Shown: positions 12,543-14,499 of the stretch, piece by piece
Position numbering within the stretch: the stretch's first letter is position 1
Layout of the letters: each line of letters begins with the position of its first letter
Source of the DNA: Methylococcaceae bacterium NSM2-1
GTDB taxonomy: Bacteria; Pseudomonadota; Gammaproteobacteria; Methylococcales; Methylomonadaceae
Direction of reading: 5' to 3'
Length of the DNA: 14,499 nt
Assembly (NCBI GenBank): GCA_002256705.1
Contig: NQJI01000009.1
Coordinates: forward strand, 1 to 14,499
Translations under genes and position numbers: made by a program
Notes under the pieces: model-generated
Database searches by the model: none
Told to the model about the DNA's origin: nothing
What the model saw: the letters and a program-made list of their open reading frames with translations, nothing else

Positions 12543-14447
12543 TTATAACGAATTGATATTATCAGGTAAGTCGAAGGAAATTAACTTATCAGTCCATTTC
12601 ACTGTGCCGATAGTAGTCCATGGTGATGAAAAATTTTGATGCAATTGATCATGAACCCAGTAAGCAGGTGCGTTAATTTTCTTAAGTTTTATATGAAACA
12701 CAGTGTTATCAAGGTTCAAGCCTATTTTGGGGCCCCAGAAAGCCGTTACTTTCATGATGAATTTTTGTAAGCGTGTGTTGTTAATGGTGGGTGTGACAGC
12801 AATATTAGCCCACATGGAATGAACACGGCCCCAGTTTGGGGCGAGCAATCGCCCTTGCTGGTTGACAAACGGCAACCAGCGTTCAGTGCCGTTTTGATCT
12901 GTGTAGGTAATCGCTAAAATATGGTCGTAGCCGGCAAAATGATCATGCAGGTAAAGTGCATGCGGGGTAATGCCAAAAAAGGTCAGGGATAACATAATTA
13001 GCGAGTTACTGGCTTCAGCAATAGGCGCGCTGATGGGACTGTTCTTGGCAGCCAAATCCAATCTGTAAATAAGCCCGTAATGAATAGTGGTGTTCAATTG
13101 TAAAACAAGCAGAGCGATGACTATTTTCGCAAGCTTTCTGGAAAAGGCTTTGGGTTTCCGTGTGGCAAAACATTCAAAAATTTGATGATATAAATTATTG
13201 TCTTGCAGTTTTGGCGACACAAGACATTCTGATGAGCAAGAGATGCGGGCACGTGAGTCTGCAATAGCCCGGTACTTTTTTTCAGCAATTTGGCGGATAC
13301 CCGGCAAGCTCAAAATCATGCCCAGGGGATACAAATAACGCATCTTCAGAAGTATTTGAATATAGGTGCTAACGCCGGAATAGATGCGGTTATTTTTATC
13401 CAAGGCATATAAATCGGTTAACAGGGTTTCATGGCTTAATGCAGCCAGCGCAGGATAATGTGCGGCATGATCCTGAGCGTTTTTAAAGTCTATGCAGCTA
13501 AAAATATCGAAATGATTAAAAATAAGGACGGTCCGATTACATAAAGGGCATTGCTTGTCATAGAAAACTGTCAGAGTGGGTTGTTTGGCGGTCAGCAGCT
13601 TACCCATTGCACGCCACCAGCTAAAGGGTACAAGCAGTATATAAAATGTAAGCATACCCATACCAAAAGGATAGATATTTAAAGACAGGGTGATGCCTAA
13701 ATGTAGTCCCAGGCCAATGAATAAATAAACGCAGCGTAATCGGCGATTTGAAAAAAAGAATATAAAGGTAAATTGAAAGATCAATATGGTATAGCCTATG
13801 GTTTTTTGCAGCAGCTCGTTATTCAGCAAAAAAGACATGTCTATGGCTGAAACATAATAGGGCTGTGTCGATGGCAACCAGGAGCCAAGACCATTACGCC
13901 AGTGTTCGGCAAACAGCTTGTGGACAGCTGAGTCGAAATAGAGAAAACCCAGGCAAATCAGGACAGGTAAATAGTAGGCGAGGCTCGAAACTGTTGGTTT
14001 TGGATACGTATTGTAATGCGTAAAAGGTGTGCTGATTTTATATCTGAGATTGTCTATGGAAAATGCGCGATCTCCAGGCATAAAAAGCAGAAAAAACCCG
14101 GCTCCGGTCATGAATGAATCGAAGCCACCGTCAAAATCACGCTGCATGCTTGTGAAGTTAACGAAAACAATCCAGAAAATGTAATTACTGATTATGGCAA
14201 ATTGATAGCGATAGCCAAAAATGATAAAGCTGGCGATTACCCCCCAAAGGCACAAGAAAAACGGAATCATGGGGAATTCGACGTCTATGTAAGGGATAGG
14301 GTCGAAAATCAGATGGTTGAAATACAGCAGGAAGAAAATTTCCTGCAAAGTCACCAAGCCGTAGAAAAGCCTGAATAAGCCAATTGCAGTTGCGGGGACT
14401 TGTTTGGATTGAAGTTCTACAATTTTAGCGATTATAAAGTTAAACAT
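12543..14447 (-). CDS. HTTM-DCC fusion membrane protein
   Basis: A 634-residue protein in three parts. Residues 1-280 are a polytopic membrane region of the HTTM type (related to vitamin K-dependent gamma-carboxylase), with about eight hydrophobic segments and a conserved-looking YFDSAVHKL...W..GLGSW stretch (170-190) around Lys177. Residues 291-410 are a DCC (DUF393) thioredoxin-like domain, with TVFYDKQCPLC carrying the CxxC motif at Cys300 and Cys303, plus RIYSGVSTYIQIL and a C-terminal LPGIRQIAEKKY...R typical of the family. Residues 440-500 include one or two more membrane helices, and 500-634 are a beta-rich soluble tail that I cannot assign. HTTM-DCC pairing is known in bacteria, but the substrate is not; redox or carboxylation roles are guesses from the families. 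ATG 14447 lacks a clear ribosome binding site. It appears to be a single-gene unit. Confidence 0.8.
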   Translation of the reverse strand: MFNFIIAKIVELQSKQVPATAIGLFRLFYGLVTLQEIFFLLYFNHLIFDPIPYIDVEFPMIPFFLCLWGVIASFIIFGYRYQFAIISNYIFWIVFVNFTSMQRDFDGGFDSFMTGAGFFLLFMPGDRAFSIDNLRYKISTPFTHYNTYPKPTVSSLAYYLPVLICLGFLYFDSAVHKLFAEHWRNGLGSWLPSTQPYYVSAIDMSFLLNNELLQKTIGYTILIFQFTFIFFFSNRRLRCVYLFIGLGLHLGITLSLNIYPFGMGMLTFYILLVPFSWWRAMGKLLTAKQPTLTVFYDKQCPLCNRTVLIFNHFDIFSCIDFKNAQDHAAHYPALAALSHETLLTDLYALDKNNRIYSGVSTYIQILLKMRYLYPLGMILSLPGIRQIAEKKYRAIADSRARISCSSECLVSPKLQDNNLYHQIFECFATRKPKAFSRKLAKIVIALLVLQLNTTIHYGLIYRLDLAAKNSPISAPIAEASNSLIMLSLTFFGITPHALYLHDHFAGYDHILAITYTDQNGTERWLPFVNQQGRLLAPNWGRVHSMWANIAVTPTINNTRLQKFIMKVTAFWGPKIGLNLDNTVFHIKLKKINAPAYWVHDQLHQNFSSPWTTIGTVKWTDKLISFDLPDNINSL

Positions 14448-14499
14448 TTCATTAATGAAAATGCGTGAATTATAATACAGTTGTGATCTTAAAGTGGTG
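14448..14499. promoter_or_regulatory. Upstream region of the HTTM gene with TATAAT boxes on both strands
   Basis: TATAAT occurs on the minus strand at 14474-14469 (about 22 nt before the HTTM start codon) and on the plus strand at 14471-14476. Neither has a good -35 hexamer at normal spacing. A perfect TTCATTAATGAA palindrome (14448-14459, directly abutting the start codon) could be an operator. The plus-strand box might serve a gene beyond the window. Confidence 0.3.

Overview
The window reads as chromosomal DNA of a gammaproteobacterium. The evidence is an MltD-type lytic transglycosylase, RimO, a cspA-type cold-shock gene with an enterobacterial-like leader, and a late cobalamin cluster in CobS/CobC/CobD/CbiP/CbiB/CobU style. 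A Methylococcales-like host is a guess from overall flavour (moderate GC, GTAGAGAC-type palindromic repeats). No phage, transposase, CRISPR, rRNA or tRNA was seen, so most of the window is ordinary housekeeping and cofactor DNA.

Layout. (1) 1-220: the first 13 codons of a cold-shock protein gene on the minus strand run off the left edge. Behind them lie a ~147-nt leader and a perfect-consensus promoter. (2) 415-470: two short palindromic repeats at the end of a minus-strand pair, an alpha/beta hydrolase (459-1229) and an M14-type metallopeptidase (1222-2238), which overlap by 8 nt. (3) 2239-2590: a 352-nt divergent spacer with no recognisable cobalamin riboswitch. (4) 2591-7835: a compact plus-strand cluster cobS-cobC-cobD-cbiP-cbiB-cobU. 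CbiP amidates the corrinoid to (adenosyl)cobyric acid. CobD makes aminopropanol phosphate, which CbiB attaches. CobU activates the cobinamide, CobS joins it to alpha-ribazole phosphate, and CobC removes a phosphate. cobT and the corrin-ring genes are not here. (5) 8195-10045: on the minus strand, an MltD-like protein with a ~190-residue basic, repeat-bearing insertion and no LysM repeats or lipobox. (6) 10046-10842: a ~800-nt non-coding stretch holding a hairpin followed by eight T and a 22-codon ORF with a good ribosome binding site. (7) 10843-12156: rimO, plus strand. (8) 12250-12279: a bidirectional terminator facing a 37-residue lipoprotein gene (12300-12413, minus strand) with its own promoter and a strong ribosome binding site. 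(9) 12543-14447: on the minus strand, a membrane protein joining an HTTM domain, a DCC (DUF393) thioredoxin-like domain and an unassigned C-terminal region.

The least explained items are the enlarged transglycosylase, the structured element near 10.4 kb, the tiny lipoprotein, the palindromic repeat family and the HTTM-DCC fusion. None amounts to clear evidence of a new multi-gene system.
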